A DNA stretch of 64,000 nt from Diplonema japonicum (lineage: Eukaryota; Euglenozoa; Diplonemea; Diplonemida; Diplonemidae), in NCBI GenBank assembly GCA_964019335.1, contig OZ025728.1, positions 1 to 64,000 of the forward strand, written 5' to 3'. Under the pieces are notes generated by a model. It worked only from the letters and a program-made list of their open reading frames with translations, had not been told where the DNA came from and ran no database searches. Shown here piece by piece: positions 52,579 through 63,928 of this stretch; position 1 is the first letter of the stretch; each line of letters starts with the position of its first letter. The position numbers and the translations under genes are program-made.

Positions 52579-53783
52579 CTAGTAAAGGTACTGAGACTGA
52601 CGCAGCCTTTCCTTTGCCGTGGATTCACGAAGGTCAGCTTGGCGTTGCTTCTCACGGGCGTCCGTTGCTTCAAGACAGGCTTGCTGCAATTTTTTTTGTT
52701 TTGTTTTTTTTCATTCTTTCCATTCATCTTATTTTTTTATACCTGATATTCCTGAGCTAACTGAAGGTTTATAGCAGCAGAAGGCGAAGCACCAAACCCA
52801 CCAACAGGGGCCACCACAGGCAAATGGACCTTCCTGGTCGAGTAAAGGTCTTTGATACGAAAGTAAAGAGCATCCACAACATTCGGCGATGATGCTGCAA
52901 AGGTAAGCCACTCGCTGACGGTGATGACACCGTCGTGGTTCATGTCAGCTGTCTTAAACAACGACACGGCAGAGGTGGTATCGAAGAGCATGTCACACTT
53001 TGAAAACCCCTCGGCAAGGTCAGTGATCTGAAGACAATCCTTCCCAGGAGGACACATCTCATAAAAAACAAATCGAGCCTTTTCCGCACTCGGGGCGTTG
53101 AGCTCCGCTGAGTTGGGCGCTCTATTCCTGTGCGGCGACGACTCAACTGTCTTCCATGTGTACACCTCCTCCGCTTCAGGGATCACACCTTGCGAGTCAG
53201 AATGCCAATAAGACTCAGGCGGGAATACATACAATTGACACCCATGTGTCAACTGCACTGTTTCCGTGAGGTCCGACCACCTCTCTGTCTCATGTTCAAA
53301 GATCTGAACGGTCTGTATCTTAAAAGGCATGTCTGGGAACCCGCCAGGCCGACCGCTCCTTGCCAAAGCATCATATTGTGATTCTATGACATTGATGAGC
53401 TCTATCATGGTGGGCCTGTGCTCGAGAGCTACCTTTATGTTCTTTTTCACGCCGAAGAGGTCGCACGCGATTCTGATCTTGAACTCTCCTTGTCTAGCAG
53501 GCGATGCGATGGTGGCCGCAGGTAGGACTCTGACGGTCTTTGTTGCGTTGCCGCGTGTGTAGTACTGCAGCCTGTAGAAGTACCGGGTCATGAGCGCCCT
53601 CGAAGTGCTCCTTTTGAACTGCTTCACCGCGTTGGAGAACACGTTCAAGGCGAACCGCTGCCATCTGTCGGCGCAGAAGTTGTACAGTTTCATGAAATAC
53701 GCCCACCGGAGACCGCGGTCCGTCACCCGTGTCAGGAGGTCCGCCTTCCTGACGCTTCCTACCGGATTTTCCTTCCCCGGCAT
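52579..53783 (-). CDS. EF-hand protein, 381 aa, two exons
   Basis: Exons 53783-52743 and 52683-52579. The 59-nt intron starts GTATAAAA and ends TTGCAG; it joins NLQLAQEYQ to QACLEATDAREKQRQADLRE, continuing a Gln/Glu-rich helix to YLY-stop, so the stop right after the first exon is intronic. One canonical EF-hand loop is present near residue 300 (FKTADMNHDGVITVSEWLTF). The N-terminal 70 residues are rich in Trp, Phe and Arg (RWAYFMKLYNFCADRWQRFA, TRYFYRLQYYTR). A middle part (FKIRIACDLFGVKKNIKVAL, QLYVFPPESYWHSDSQG) looks like a ubiquitin/PB1-like fold with a tail. A calcium-responsive structural role is likely but unproven. Confidence 0.8.
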
Positions 53784-54015
53784 TTTGTTTTTTTTCCCCC
53801 CCGTGTTCTTCTCCTTGGGTAAAAGTTGTGTCTTTGAAGGGACGGAGCAAAGGGCCAAGCTCGGCGACAAACTACACCGGTCCAATGTTAGATCCTCATT
53901 GAAAGAGAAACCATGTGCAGATTTAGAGTGAGGTTGCTGTGCTAAGAAGCGGAATCGTACTCGAAAAAAGAAGAGAAAAATCTTTTTTTTTATTTTCTTA
54001 TAAATAAAATATTTT

Positions 54016-55344
54016 TTACTCCCGCGCCCTGTCCTTGTACCGTGTACGGACCGCTGCATTCAGCGAGGGGAACAAGCCCACCCCGAATCGGTATAGAAAC
54101 CCGTCGCAGGTTATCCCAAAGTGGGTCGCTGTCCTGTTGACGGGACTTCTTCTTGAGCAAAGGGGCAGCTTGACGCGATGCTGGTCAGGGCGGATGTACC
54201 GAGAGAGGAACGACCGCTTGAAGGTACAGCGTATGAAGTGCAAGATGGTGGACCCGTGGGGCATGAAGAGCGCGTTCTGCTCATTAGCACCGCCTATGGT
54301 GATATACACATCGAAGGTAGAGAAGAGCTCCACTTGCTCGCGGAAGGTGGCTGGCATTTTGTGTACAATCTTCAGCCCGCCAAGCCCTTCTTGAGCCATT
54401 GCTGTTCGAAGGCATTCAGGTAATATCACGTCAGAGCCCTCGTGGCTGAGCAGTCTCCTGGAACCCTCCCTGCCGTAGTACGCTACCACCAGCTTGGCTT
54501 TCAGCGTGGGGTCGTGAAGATTGTACTGTTTGTAGAACTTTGCCTTGATGTCCGAAGAAACGGCTTCCCACCCGCCTGGAACACCTTGAACAGCATTGTG
54601 AAGCGAGCCGACCTTGCGGGGGACCAATAGTGATTCGGTGCACATGACACACCTTTCCCCGTGGCACTCCGTTGAGGTCTCGTCAGGCATGATTAAGAGT
54701 TCAGTTATGTTGTGCTGCATAAGCGCGACCTTTAAGAACCCGCGTAGCCACGCCCCGCCGTGTGCTGTGCCTTTTGCCGTGTCGTTCGGGACAAGCCATG
54801 TCATGACCTTCGGAAGCTGCCCTGAAGAGAATGGGGGTGCACCCCTAACCGCCATGAACAGTGCTACCCAAAATGAGAAGTATCCATCAAAGAAGGTGTG
54901 AACAGGGTTATGCCCCATTGTGTAGGTCATGGGAGCGACGAGGATCGGGGTTGGTGTTGTGCAGCACACACCGTTGCCAGCAACGCCACGAGGCGGTTCT
55001 TCCCATTCAGGTAAAACCTGCACCAGCATCTCACGAAGATTGTGAACCCTACCCTTTCCAAACACCCTGTAGTAGTTGCTGCACACGTTTCGTAACACGG
55101 CCAACGGTCTGTTTTCACCGTAGCCATAATTCAATATCTCGCCCCTCGAGACGTGAAGAGGTGTTCTGCTAACCCACGACACTGGGCACATGCCGCAGTC
55201 AGAGGGCGTCGGGACTGTGATTGTAGTGTTTTCAGAGAGTGGTATCATCGGGTGGGCAACGTCTTCTCTGCTGTTGTTCCATAAGGCAGCGCATGCTGCT
55301 AGGCCACCTATCACAGTCATCGCCCAGCGGAGGAGCATCGGCAT
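54016..55344 (-). CDS. GT61/DUF563-like glycosyltransferase, type II membrane protein, 442 aa
   Basis: ATG 55344, after an A-rich leader. Residues 6-25 are a single membrane anchor (RWAMTVIGGLAACAALW), followed by a lumenal Cys-containing stem. The GT61 signature lies in the C-terminal half: KLVVAYYGREGSRRLLSHEG, FREQVELFSTFDVYITIGGA and NEQNALFMPHGSTILHF (compare HGAGLTNALFMPPGS in the family). NGVCCTTPTP, HNPVHTFFDGYFSFWVAL and N-glycosylation sites support Golgi placement. GT61 enzymes transfer xylose, arabinose or GlcNAc; the sugar cannot be called here. Confidence 0.75.
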   Translation of the reverse strand: MPMLLRWAMTVIGGLAACAALWNNSREDVAHPMIPLSENTTITVPTPSDCGMCPVSWVSRTPLHVSRGEILNYGYGENRPLAVLRNVCSNYYRVFGKGRVHNLREMLVQVLPEWEEPPRGVAGNGVCCTTPTPILVAPMTYTMGHNPVHTFFDGYFSFWVALFMAVRGAPPFSSGQLPKVMTWLVPNDTAKGTAHGGAWLRGFLKVALMQHNITELLIMPDETSTECHGERCVMCTESLLVPRKVGSLHNAVQGVPGGWEAVSSDIKAKFYKQYNLHDPTLKAKLVVAYYGREGSRRLLSHEGSDVILPECLRTAMAQEGLGGLKIVHKMPATFREQVELFSTFDVYITIGGANEQNALFMPHGSTILHFIRCTFKRSFLSRYIRPDQHRVKLPLCSRRSPVNRTATHFGITCDGFLYRFGVGLFPSLNAAVRTRYKDRARE

Positions 55345-55646
55345 TTCTTTTCTTTTTTCTTTTTTTTTTTGTGTGTAAATGAGACCTTCCAGTTTTTCTT
55401 TTTTTAAACAAACGCTAATTTTCACCGGGAAAAAAAAAAAAAAAAATCTTGAAACAAAAAAAAAAAAAAAAAATACGAAAAAAAAAAAAAGAAAAAATCT
55501 TGGGGTATTTGAAGAAAGAACAAAAAGTAGATACATCATCAAGGGGGGAGGGGAGTGGGGAGGAATGTAGGAGGGGGGGGAAAAAATTTCTTTTCTCCAA
55601 AAAAATTTCTTTTTTTTTTCTCCTTCTTTTTTTTTTTTTGTGTTCG

Positions 55647-56423
55647 TCAATATGTATCATCATACACGTAAATAATCTTTTTGGACATTTTCGCGATAGC
55701 TTTCTCAAGCTGTTCGAGCTCCGCTTCGAGGGCTTCCTTTCGCTGCACTTTCGAGATGGTGTCCAACGAGAAGGTAATAGCAAGGTACTGACGGTGGACA
55801 GCCTCCCATTTCTCCTTCATCTTCTTGATGAGGTCGTTCTTATCCTCCTCAGGTATTTCATACATCCGTTCGTAACTGCCTGGCCCATGAAGATGCGCAA
55901 GATGCTCGTTTTCGGACTTAATTTCATTTTTGACCCTTGTGAGGTATGAGGGGACCTTTCCGTAGTTCTTTAGCTGGGTTGCGGGGATGGATTCGGGCTT
56001 TGGCCGTTTTGGGGCCATCATGATGTTATCAACGGCATTCGCGATGACGAAGTTTCTCTCTGTTATAAGGCCCATGACGGGTTTGTCTGTTCTTTTGGGG
56101 ACAGACGGGAGTTTAGTGTTTTGCTTCCCTTTTACAGATTTAACCGCGGGTAAGCTTGTGGGCCTGCCGCTACACTTCTTCTTCAAAAACAGTTTCGGCT
56201 CGGGATAAGAACTAACAGCCCCCATCCCAGCCGAGCTCTTTAGCTTCCCAGCATCGTTAACCATCTCCTCCCCAGTACAATTTGCCTGCAGCTTCCCCGT
56301 TCCTGTCACGCCAAATGTAGAATACGACGGTGCTAGCTTCCCATTATGCCGAGATCTCCACATTGGTGGCTTATCTCGGCTCACTTCCGGTTGCGGAAGC
56401 AAGTTATAAATGCTTTCTTCCAT
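55647..56423 (-). CDS. ENKUR: Enkurin, flagellar microtubule inner protein
   Basis: 258 aa, ATG 56423, full length for the family. The N-terminus has ESIYNLLPQPEVSRDKP, as in animal enkurins. A middle KRTDKPVMGLITERNFVIAN and DNIMMAPKRPKPES block is conserved. The enkurin domain is at 150-255: NYGKVPSYLTRVKNEIKSEN, IPEEDKNDLIKKMKEKWEAV, SLDTISKVQRKEALEAELEQ and IYVYDD. Enkurin lines the lumen of axonemal B-tubules in cilia and flagella, so this is direct evidence of a flagellate. A poly(A)-rich leader precedes the ATG. Confidence 0.93.
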   Translation of the reverse strand: MEESIYNLLPQPEVSRDKPPMWRSRHNGKLAPSYSTFGVTGTGKLQANCTGEEMVNDAGKLKSSAGMGAVSSYPEPKLFLKKKCSGRPTSLPAVKSVKGKQNTKLPSVPKRTDKPVMGLITERNFVIANAVDNIMMAPKRPKPESIPATQLKNYGKVPSYLTRVKNEIKSENEHLAHLHGPGSYERMYEIPEEDKNDLIKKMKEKWEAVHRQYLAITFSLDTISKVQRKEALEAELEQLEKAIAKMSKKIIYVYDDTY

Positions 56424-56904
56424 TTTTTTTTCTTTTTTTTTTTCCCTTCAGCCTTAAATGTTAGAAAAAAAGAAAACAAAAAATAAAAAAATAAAAAAAC
56501 GTATGGGGGGGGGGGGTATGGGAAATGGTTAGAAGAAAAAAAAAAAAAAAGAAACACACACTTCTTTTTCTTTTCATACCCCCACCACGACATCCTTTTT
56601 TTTCTCTTTTGTTTCCCCCCTATAGAAAAAAAATAAACCGCTCGATTGAAGGAAAAAAAAAAAAAAAAAAGAGGAAAGAGGGGGAAACAATAATTAGGCG
56701 GGGTTATTCTTTGTCTGTTTGCAACGGTTGCAAAACCTTTTTCTTTTCTTTCCTTCCTTTTCTTTTTCCTTTCTTTTCTCCCCCCCCCTTAATAAAAAAA
56801 CATTCCTCTGACAACTACAACGACAAAAGAAAAAAGGTGCTTCTCTTCACAAAAAAAAACAATCCCCCCCCCCCCCCCGCTTTTCCCGGTTCTTTTTTTT
56901 TCTA
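56424..56904. other. Homopolymer-rich spacer
   Basis: A/T runs, G9 near 56508-56516 and C14 at about 56865-56878. Nothing coding recognised between the enkurin start and the TRAPPC11 stop. Confidence 0.65.
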
Positions 56905-59900
56905 TCAACTCGTTCTGAACGCACTGTTCTGAGGAGAGATAAAGATCGACGCCGTCTCGTGCGGTTCAATAATACGCTTATCCTGTTTTTTTTTTTTTCT
57001 TTATTGACAAAAAAAAAATAATAACACACCCCAAGCTTGACTGACATCGAGGGAAGCTGCAGCACACCAGGAAACACAGGAACGAGCTGATAGGTGAACG
57101 TGGCTATGCTCTTTGGAGGGATGTTTGCTGACCACGAGGATCTGCCCGACCAGAGGAAGCGGTGCTCCATGTCGGTTGTCTGATCTGTCGCTTCACAGGT
57201 AACATGCCTCGTTGTGTCTTGCGAAGTGTTCCTCATCCTGACGGTCAGAGGCAGGACCTCACCTATCTGGCCGGCCCCAGGGATGGTGTATTCTGTCACA
57301 ATCTCCGGTAGCACCACCGCGAAGGGCGGGACATCAACAGTGAATGGGATGCAAGCGTACCCGCTTCCCTCCCGCCGCGCCATCACAACTACGTTGCACC
57401 GCATGTTCGGCAGCTCCGTCGGCTCGATAAGCCATGTTACAGTCACTTCCTCACCGCAACTAAGCACCACGGCGTCGAATGGCTGTTCCGACAGAATCTT
57501 CATTCCTTTAGTCGGAATGGGTTGGACAGCTGTGACTTCGATTCCATACTTCTCCACAGTACATGTTAAGGTCACTGTTAAGGTTGCTGTCTGGTTGAGC
57601 CTCATGGAGGACATCGCAGTTGCCCGTTTGGTCCTGATGCTGTATGGTGTGCACGGTGCCACGACACCAAGCTTTGTGAGATCGTCTGCTTGCTGTTTAC
57701 CTGCTTTCGTCGTTGAATTAAAGCTGCTGTTCGCCACCTCGTTCATCGTGTTGCATTGCAAGCTGTATGATGCGGTGCAGTGCGGGTTCGGGATCGGTGT
57801 GGCAAGGTCGCCCTGCCGCCACCTCATGGAGTCCGCAACTTGTGCTGATATGTTGAACGGGATCTCCACAGACACCTCCAGTCGCTTCAGGATCTCAAGG
57901 TCCTCCTGACTCTTCTCCGTGCTGTACTGTGTGTCCACCGGTAGTGGATGCTTCCCGCACGTTTTGAACTTCATCACTGCCGTGAGCTTCCACACCCCAC
58001 CCATTGGGATGTTCCCTACTTGGTACTTCTTGTTCACCACACTCGCGCTGTTTTCTCCATCAAACAAACCTCCGCTGCTTACTTCCTCCGTGCAGATTAC
58101 CTCCTCATCGTCCTCTCGGTACGCATCAAGTATCGTGAAGTCTTGGCTTCCCTATAGTTTTTTTTTTTTTTTTTTTTTTCTTTTAGGGAATAGTACATAC
58201 CCGTATGGTGATGGAACCTGTCGAGACCTCGTCGTCGCCTGCTGCGACAAGGATCTCAACTGGGTACGGCTCGTTGAGCAGTGCTGGGGGGCTGTGAGAA
58301 GAATAATATCGTTAGGAAATGTAACCATACTCGTGGTGCAGTGTGACGACCATCTTGGGCACCGACTTCATGACCTTGACGGCAGGCCTGTCGACGAAGG
58401 AGGACCCCATGAGGCCATATCCCTCGTCTGGGAAACGCGTCTCTGTGTAGTCAGGGTAGCTCGAGCCCAGCGCTTCCGTCACAAGCCTGTTGATGAGCTC
58501 AGAGCACTGCCCTATCTCTCGTGAGAGGGACAGCACGCCGTCCTCCACGTGCAAGACGATCTCCTTCATTTTAACGACGCACGCTTCTTTGAAGGTGATG
58601 GGGATGTCGAGGATGCAGGGATGGCCCGCGGTGACGGTAGCTTCTTCTTCCAGGTGGTGAGTGAAGCACAGGTGGTCCTGGTGGAACCTCACTTCCACGC
58701 TATTTATCCTGATGGGGAAAACAGCTTTTGTCGCTGCACGGATGCGGATAAACGTCTCGTTGTGCACCTGCACTGTGGGCTTCGCGAATTGCACCATGAC
58801 AGACATGAAGGGGTGGCTCATGTCTACGGACACCACGGGCGGTGTGTCCGGCCTTGTCAGCGCCCTTCCCAATGAGCTGTCAGCGCCCCCGCCCTTAAGC
58901 CAGTCCACGATAACGCTGTACAAACTCGTCTTCACACCAGGCAGCACCATGTACCTCACTGCTGCGTCCAGGTACTCCCTCAACGCTTCCCTCTTCATCC
59001 CACATTCCATCAGTAGCTTCAGCACTATTTCGCTCAGCCCTGGCCACTGGCTCTTCTGCAGATACTCATACACTCCTTCTAGCTCCTCTCTCGCTTGCTC
59101 CCACCTCTCGAGGTCCACATGGCACCTGGCTATCACCATCGACAGATTGTGGTGCACCAACTGCCTGCTCTCTGGTGTTGCCTTCTTCGCCCTGATACAT
59201 AACACAATCGCCTCTTCTTCGTACGGTACCTCCTCTTCCCTCTCCAGCAGCTTGCTCAGAAACATGTCCTCTGAACCACCCCACGGCTGTCCAACATACA
59301 GCGGTCTCACGGGAGGCGCGCCAGACGTACCACCATGGTCAGTTGATAGCAAGTACTTCACGTATGCCCTGCGCTGCAGGACTGCAGTGGCGGAGGCGTG
59401 GTAGTGATAGCCCATGGTGCCGTACTCTGTGTCAGCGGTGATGCCTGCCTCAGCGAGCATTCCTGCAAAGTGCTCGTGCTGTCTGGCGACCGCCACGTGG
59501 TGGAGAAGAACTGCAGAGGGAAGGGCCAGGACGGACCCACTGTCGCCCCCAACTGCACCGTATCCACCAGACGACTGCGACACTGCCTCCCTCTCCCTAT
59601 CCCCGCTCGTGACGGACGGGGACCCGTACCTCCGAAGGGGTGATGTGAGGGACACAGAGTCACCACTGATCGACGATTTGTGCTTCCCGGTGGGCTTCGC
59701 GAAAGCCTGCTCAGCATCTCTGTACCATGACATGTGGTCTTTAAAAAGCTTCACGGCTGTCGTTACCTTGTTACCCTCGTCGTGAAGGAGGCGCAGGGCG
59801 CAGGTGCGCTGTATGACAATCTCTGCAACCGTTTTTATCTCAGTCATGCTGAACTGGTCTGGCGAGAGGCCTCGGATGTGGTCGTAGCACTGCCCGTAGT

Positions 59901-60630
59901 AGCGCAGGGCAAGGTCCGTCTGGCCCCGTATTTCAAAATAGTAGGCGACCTTGAACCTGTGGCGGGGCTGCAGCGTGCGATGGACCGTCTCCTTAAGCTT
60001 CTTGACCTTCTTAGCCTCGTCTTTGTAGTATTGAAGGGAGAAGTCTATTGTAATTTGAAGCACACGTTTTGCGCCCTCGATGGTCCCTCGCGAGAGGTGC
60101 AGGAGGGCGACGTTCTTGATGGCTTCAAGGTCGCACTTTTTTTTCAGTGAAGACTGGCAGGTCTCAGCCTTGTCGTAGAGGGGGAGGCGTTCGGCGTTTG
60201 TGGTCACAATGATCAGGATTTTGGTTTGCCTGCCTTTCAACTGCTGTTTCAGCCTCTCCACGGTGGCCTCCGCAGTGGATTCAAAGGCTTCTCTCCCGCT
60301 AGCTGCATCGATGTCGAGCAAGAGCATGATGCACCCAAACACGTCTTGCTGATGTTTTCTGCACCAGTCGGCCTTTAAGATGCCTGTAGGGATGTACCCG
60401 TCGTAGTTTCTTCTGTCCTTTTTCTTTCGAAGTTTTTCAATGCTGTCCACCTGGCTCAGACTAAAAGCCACACCGGGGTATTGCTGTTGTTGCATGAGCT
60501 CGCAGATACGAGAGTGCGCCTCCATGTTGCCCACCATAGCCATCGTGGGCACCGGCCGGGATTTATTCAGGTACCATTCCAGACCCCCTTCGTCGAGAGC
60601 CCCCGAAACGCATGCCTTAGGGGCCGCCAT
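56905..60630 (-). CDS. TRAPPC11: TRAPP complex subunit 11 (foie gras/gryzun), 1196 aa
   Basis: Exons 60630-58331, 58291-58201, 58151-57030 and 56982-56905; introns are 39 (GTATGG), 49 (GTATGT) and 47 nt (GTGTGT). All joins keep frame (HH|DPPALLNEPYPVEILVAAG; SITIR|GSQDFTILDAY; SVKLG|DKRIIEPHETASIFISPQ). The length is close to metazoan TRAPPC11 (about 1130 aa). The N-terminal half is the foie-gras alpha-solenoid: RHRFKVAYYFEIRGQTDLAL, YYGQCYDHIRGL, TEIKTVAEIVIQRTCALRLL and FKDHMSWYRDAEQAF. The C-terminal part is beta-rich, as in gryzun domains. It works in the TRAPP tether in ER-Golgi traffic and autophagy. The start follows ATCTTCAG by about 25 bases. The last intron has a non-consensus donor, the least certain join. 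Confidence 0.88.
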
Positions 60631-61200
60631 TTTTGCGGAGTGCCCCCCCTACCTGAAGATTGTGAAAACAACGACTATAGCAAAAAAAAAAAAAAAAAAA
60701 AAAAAAAATACGTAAGGAGGAAAAGGAAGAACTCAGCTGGAAAAAAAAAACTTTACGACGATTGAGAAGGTTAAAAAGAAACGGGAACAGAGGGGTGAGA
60801 AGAAAAGCGAGAAAAAAAAGGGGGGGGGCCTTTGCTTTTTATTTGTTTCTTGCGTTCCATAATTCGTTGCGGATTACGCCTTTCCCCCCCCCTTCCACGC
60901 AACACTTACTGGGCGCAACATATCCGTTATCTGTATCGTCGCACTTCTCACCTTTTCTTTTTTTTTTTTAAAAAGTTATTCTTTCTCTTCATTTCTCAAA
61001 CTCTCGCTAATGGCTCCAGCTGATGGTTCTTGCCTCTTTTTTCTTTCTTTTTTTTTTCTTTTCTTCTTTCTTCTTTCTTCCCTCTTTATACTACCAAAAC
61101 ACCTTTCTTTCTCTTTTCTTTTTTATCATTTTTCTTTGCGATCAAAGAAGGCCGTAAAAAAAGCAAAAAAAAAAAAAAAAAAAAAAATCTTTCTTTATAA
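60631..61200. other. Polypurine/polypyrimidine spacer
   Basis: A28-like run near 60681-60708, T-rich stretches at 60955-60970 and 61035-61135, and an A23 run near 61163-61187. No gene or RNA recognised. Confidence 0.65.
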
Positions 61201-61575
61201 AAGATAAAGGAGCCAGTGTTGGTGGCGCCCTGACTACTTGATTACAATGGGCCGAGTAGCCAAAAAAGATTCTACGCTCGTGCAGTAGAAAGGAAAAAAC
61301 TCATAGTAAAAGACAACCCCACTGGAGGACAGCCTCTTGTGGTGTGAGTTCCTATCTATTAATGCTCCCCTTCTGGAGCATAGCCTTCGTTCCTATTGTC
61401 GCCTTTAAAGCTTTTCGTAGTTCCGACACGCGGTCTTTCTTGTTATGTCCCTTTCAACTCCTGTAGCTTTTGCGCCGTCTGTCTTGATGCGAAGATGCGG
61501 TCTCCTATTAAGCCTATTGCAGCCTTGCCTCCGATTGCTGTGAGCGACTTGACCCTCTTTAAAAAAAAAAAAAAT
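61201..61575 (-). mobile_element. Truncated LINE/SINE-like fragment related to families A and C
   Basis: 61209-61290 matches the SINE-like tail (CAGTGTTGGTGGCGCCCTGA, CTACTTGATTAC). 61300-61575 matches the 3' end of the family C LINE at 20930-21230: on the minus strand it reads RVKSLTAIGGKAAIGL, FASRQTAQKLQELKG, then after a one-base break MLQKGSINR. The two parts are in the same order as a LINE 3' end plus 3' UTR, so the SINE-like repeat may be the 3' UTR of a family C element. Confidence 0.75.
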
Positions 61576-61614
61576 AAAAAAAAAACACACACAGAAATCT
61601 TTTTAGTTTCGCAT

Positions 61615-63230
61615 TCACCTCAAGGGCGACCCGCTAAGGGCACCCTGCGTGGCATCGCCACCCTGGTTAGCGGACAGCAGGACGCATGTCTTCGCCGCTG
61701 AAAGGGTAAACACAGCACAGTTCGACAGCGCCCTACAAGAGGAACAGCAAGCGGACGAGGTAGATCCCTTAGTGGAGGATATCACGATGTTGGCAGGAGC
61801 GTTGTAGGCGAAGTTGGAGGTGAAAGCGCATCCTTGCGGTGTGGGGGTCTGCGAGCAGTTGTGCAGCCCAAAGCTAGAGATCACAGGGGTAGGCTCGTTG
61901 GCGGCAGAGAGAGTCACATTGAAGGTGACGGTGGCAGGCCCCTGCACGTACTTCCCAAGCAACACAATTCTTTTGTGCCCAATAGCCGTTTCCGTCACTT
62001 CCACCTTTCCGTTGATGGCCACTGTGTATCCCCTCACAAGCTGCCCCTTCGTCTGGTCTTCTTTGATCACAATTCTGTCGAAGGCAGCCCCCTGCGGCAC
62101 CGTCACACTGAACATGCCTGTCTTGTTCGCCACCTGCACCACAGCGTCGTCGTAGCAGGCCCTCAGCCACGACCCGAACTCCTGGTACCTCTGCACGTGC
62201 GCAGGGAGCAGCGTGCCTGTCTGGTCAGGGGTCCAGTCCAGCAGCAGGTTGGCGTTGATGCCCACTGTGTCGTGGTAGGTCGACACCAGTGCCGACAGCG
62301 ACTTCGGCACCATGTTGGCGTTGAAGAACCAGCACCCACCGTACGGGGCACGGTCCTTCTCAGACACACCAGCGCCTGTCTGGAAGCAGGTGTCAGCCTC
62401 CGCTGGAACGAATACGGCACCGTTAGGCTCGCCCCTCGTGCAGTCGTTTACAGCGCTCGCTGTGGACCAGTAAGGGTACGAGAGGTGGCCTGACTCCGTG
62501 CCGCACCACCTCACCACGTTCTTTCCAGGACCGCCAAAGGCGACGGCGGTGGGCTGCAGCTCTTGGAGGAGCGACGCGATCTCGCTGCCCTTGTCGGAGG
62601 GGTACCCGCCGTCGAACCATACCTCTGCGAGGGGCCCGTAGTTGGTCCACAGCTGGCGGAGGTTCGCGAGGAGGATCTGGTAGTACTGGTCCTGGGTGAT
62701 CTTCGCCTGGCCGGGGATGGTGTTGGGCTGCACCTTCCCGCCAACCACGTTCAGGAAGGCGTTGTTCATTGCACCGTGGTAGAAGCCAGGACGGATACCA
62801 TACTTGTGGCAGCTGTCGACGAACTCACGGGCGATGTCACCAGCACCGTTCTTCCACGGGGAGTGCTTGATGCTGTAGTTATACACGAAATCGAACTCAG
62901 GGAAGGCAGTGTTGGAAGGGAAGGTGTTGAACCCGCACCCGTGCGACACCACCAGCACAGCGTGCTTCGCTCCGTAAGACTTGATGGCCTGGATCCACTG
63001 GTCCGTCGACACGTTGGTCGGGGCGAAGGTGGACGCTGGCGGCAGTGCGATGTAGGAAGCACCCTCTTCCGCGTTGCCCTCAAGCGTCATGGCACCAATA
63101 CCGCAGGACTGAAAGGTCCCCATGTTGAAGTGACCGATGGACGTCAGCTCATCGCTTGCCCACATCAACTGGTCCGGCGTGGGTATCGGTACCCCTAGGA
63201 CCACAGCCGCCATCAGGACGCCTTGAATCA

Positions 63231-63231
<1 letters not shown>
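61615..63231 (-). CDS. Secreted alpha-L-fucosidase (GH29) with PAN-like C-terminal module, 538 aa
   Basis: ATG 63231, right after (A)30G on the sense strand. Residues 1-20 are a short signal peptide (IQGVLMAAVVLGVP). GH29 fold: MWASDELTSIGHFNMGTFQS, YGAKHAVLVVSHGCGFNTFP, YGIRPGFYHGAMN and the nucleophile block PLAEVWFDGGYPSDKGSE (Asp in WFDGG). NANLLLDWTPDQTG resembles the family's N-x-L-L-N block. About 440-538 contains a beta domain and a Cys-rich PAN/apple-like stretch (ACCSSCRALSNCAVFTLSAA). It removes fucose from glycans, for example algal or mucin-type polysaccharides; the substrate is inferred. The stop (TTGAGGTGA) resembles a splice donor, as in the tyrosinase gene. Confidence 0.9.
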
Positions 63232-63267
<36 letters not shown>

Positions 63268-63399
63268 GCAACTTGAAATGTTTCTTTGAAAAGTTGTCAT
63301 CACAAAAAAAAAAAAAAAAAAATGAAGGAGGGCGGAAGGGGGGGAACGATTTGGTCTCACCCCGGCCGCTTTTGGTAACTGGGCATTTCCAGGGTTAAT

Positions 63400-63928
63400 C
63401 ATATATCTTAGCTAGGTAAAAAAAAAAAAAAAAACACAGACAGGTCTGGGGGCCTATCCACCGTTATAAAATTTATATGGGAAAAAAAAAGTCCTGAAGC
63501 AGGTGGTTTCTTTTTTTTTTCCCTCTTCTTTCTTCCTTTTTTTCCCTTTTGCCGGTCCGTAGCTTCTCGACTCCTCCTGCGGGTAAAGGAATTCTAAACG
63601 CCGCTGAGGGGCGTTCTTCAGCCCACGGGGCAAGAGGCCACGCTGTTTCGAACGGAATAGGTATTATTAAAAAAAAGAAAGATAAAAAGACAGCGTACAA
63701 ATGGGGGTGCATTTTCTTTTCTATTTTACCGGTGTTTTGAAATCTCGTTCTTGGGGGAGGGAAGGAATTCTCATTTCTCACCAGTTTGCTTTTTTGAGGG
63801 AAAAAAAAAAATGAAAATGTCATGTCTATGCTAACGGATCTATGCTTCCCTTCTGTGCTGAAGGACGCATCGCGAGGGTGGACTTCACTCTGCTGGGTTG
63901 TTGTGCCCCTAGTAGGGCAAAAAAAAAA
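63400..63928. other. Spacer upstream of the fucosidase gene
   Basis: A and T runs (63419-63434, 63481-63489, T-rich 63511-63550) with a GC-richer island at 63580-63660. No open frame or RNA gene recognised. Confidence 0.6.

Noticed and set aside
63580..63660. GC-rich island as an RNA gene
   Set aside because: No convincing pairing, promoter boxes or known RNA signature could be found.
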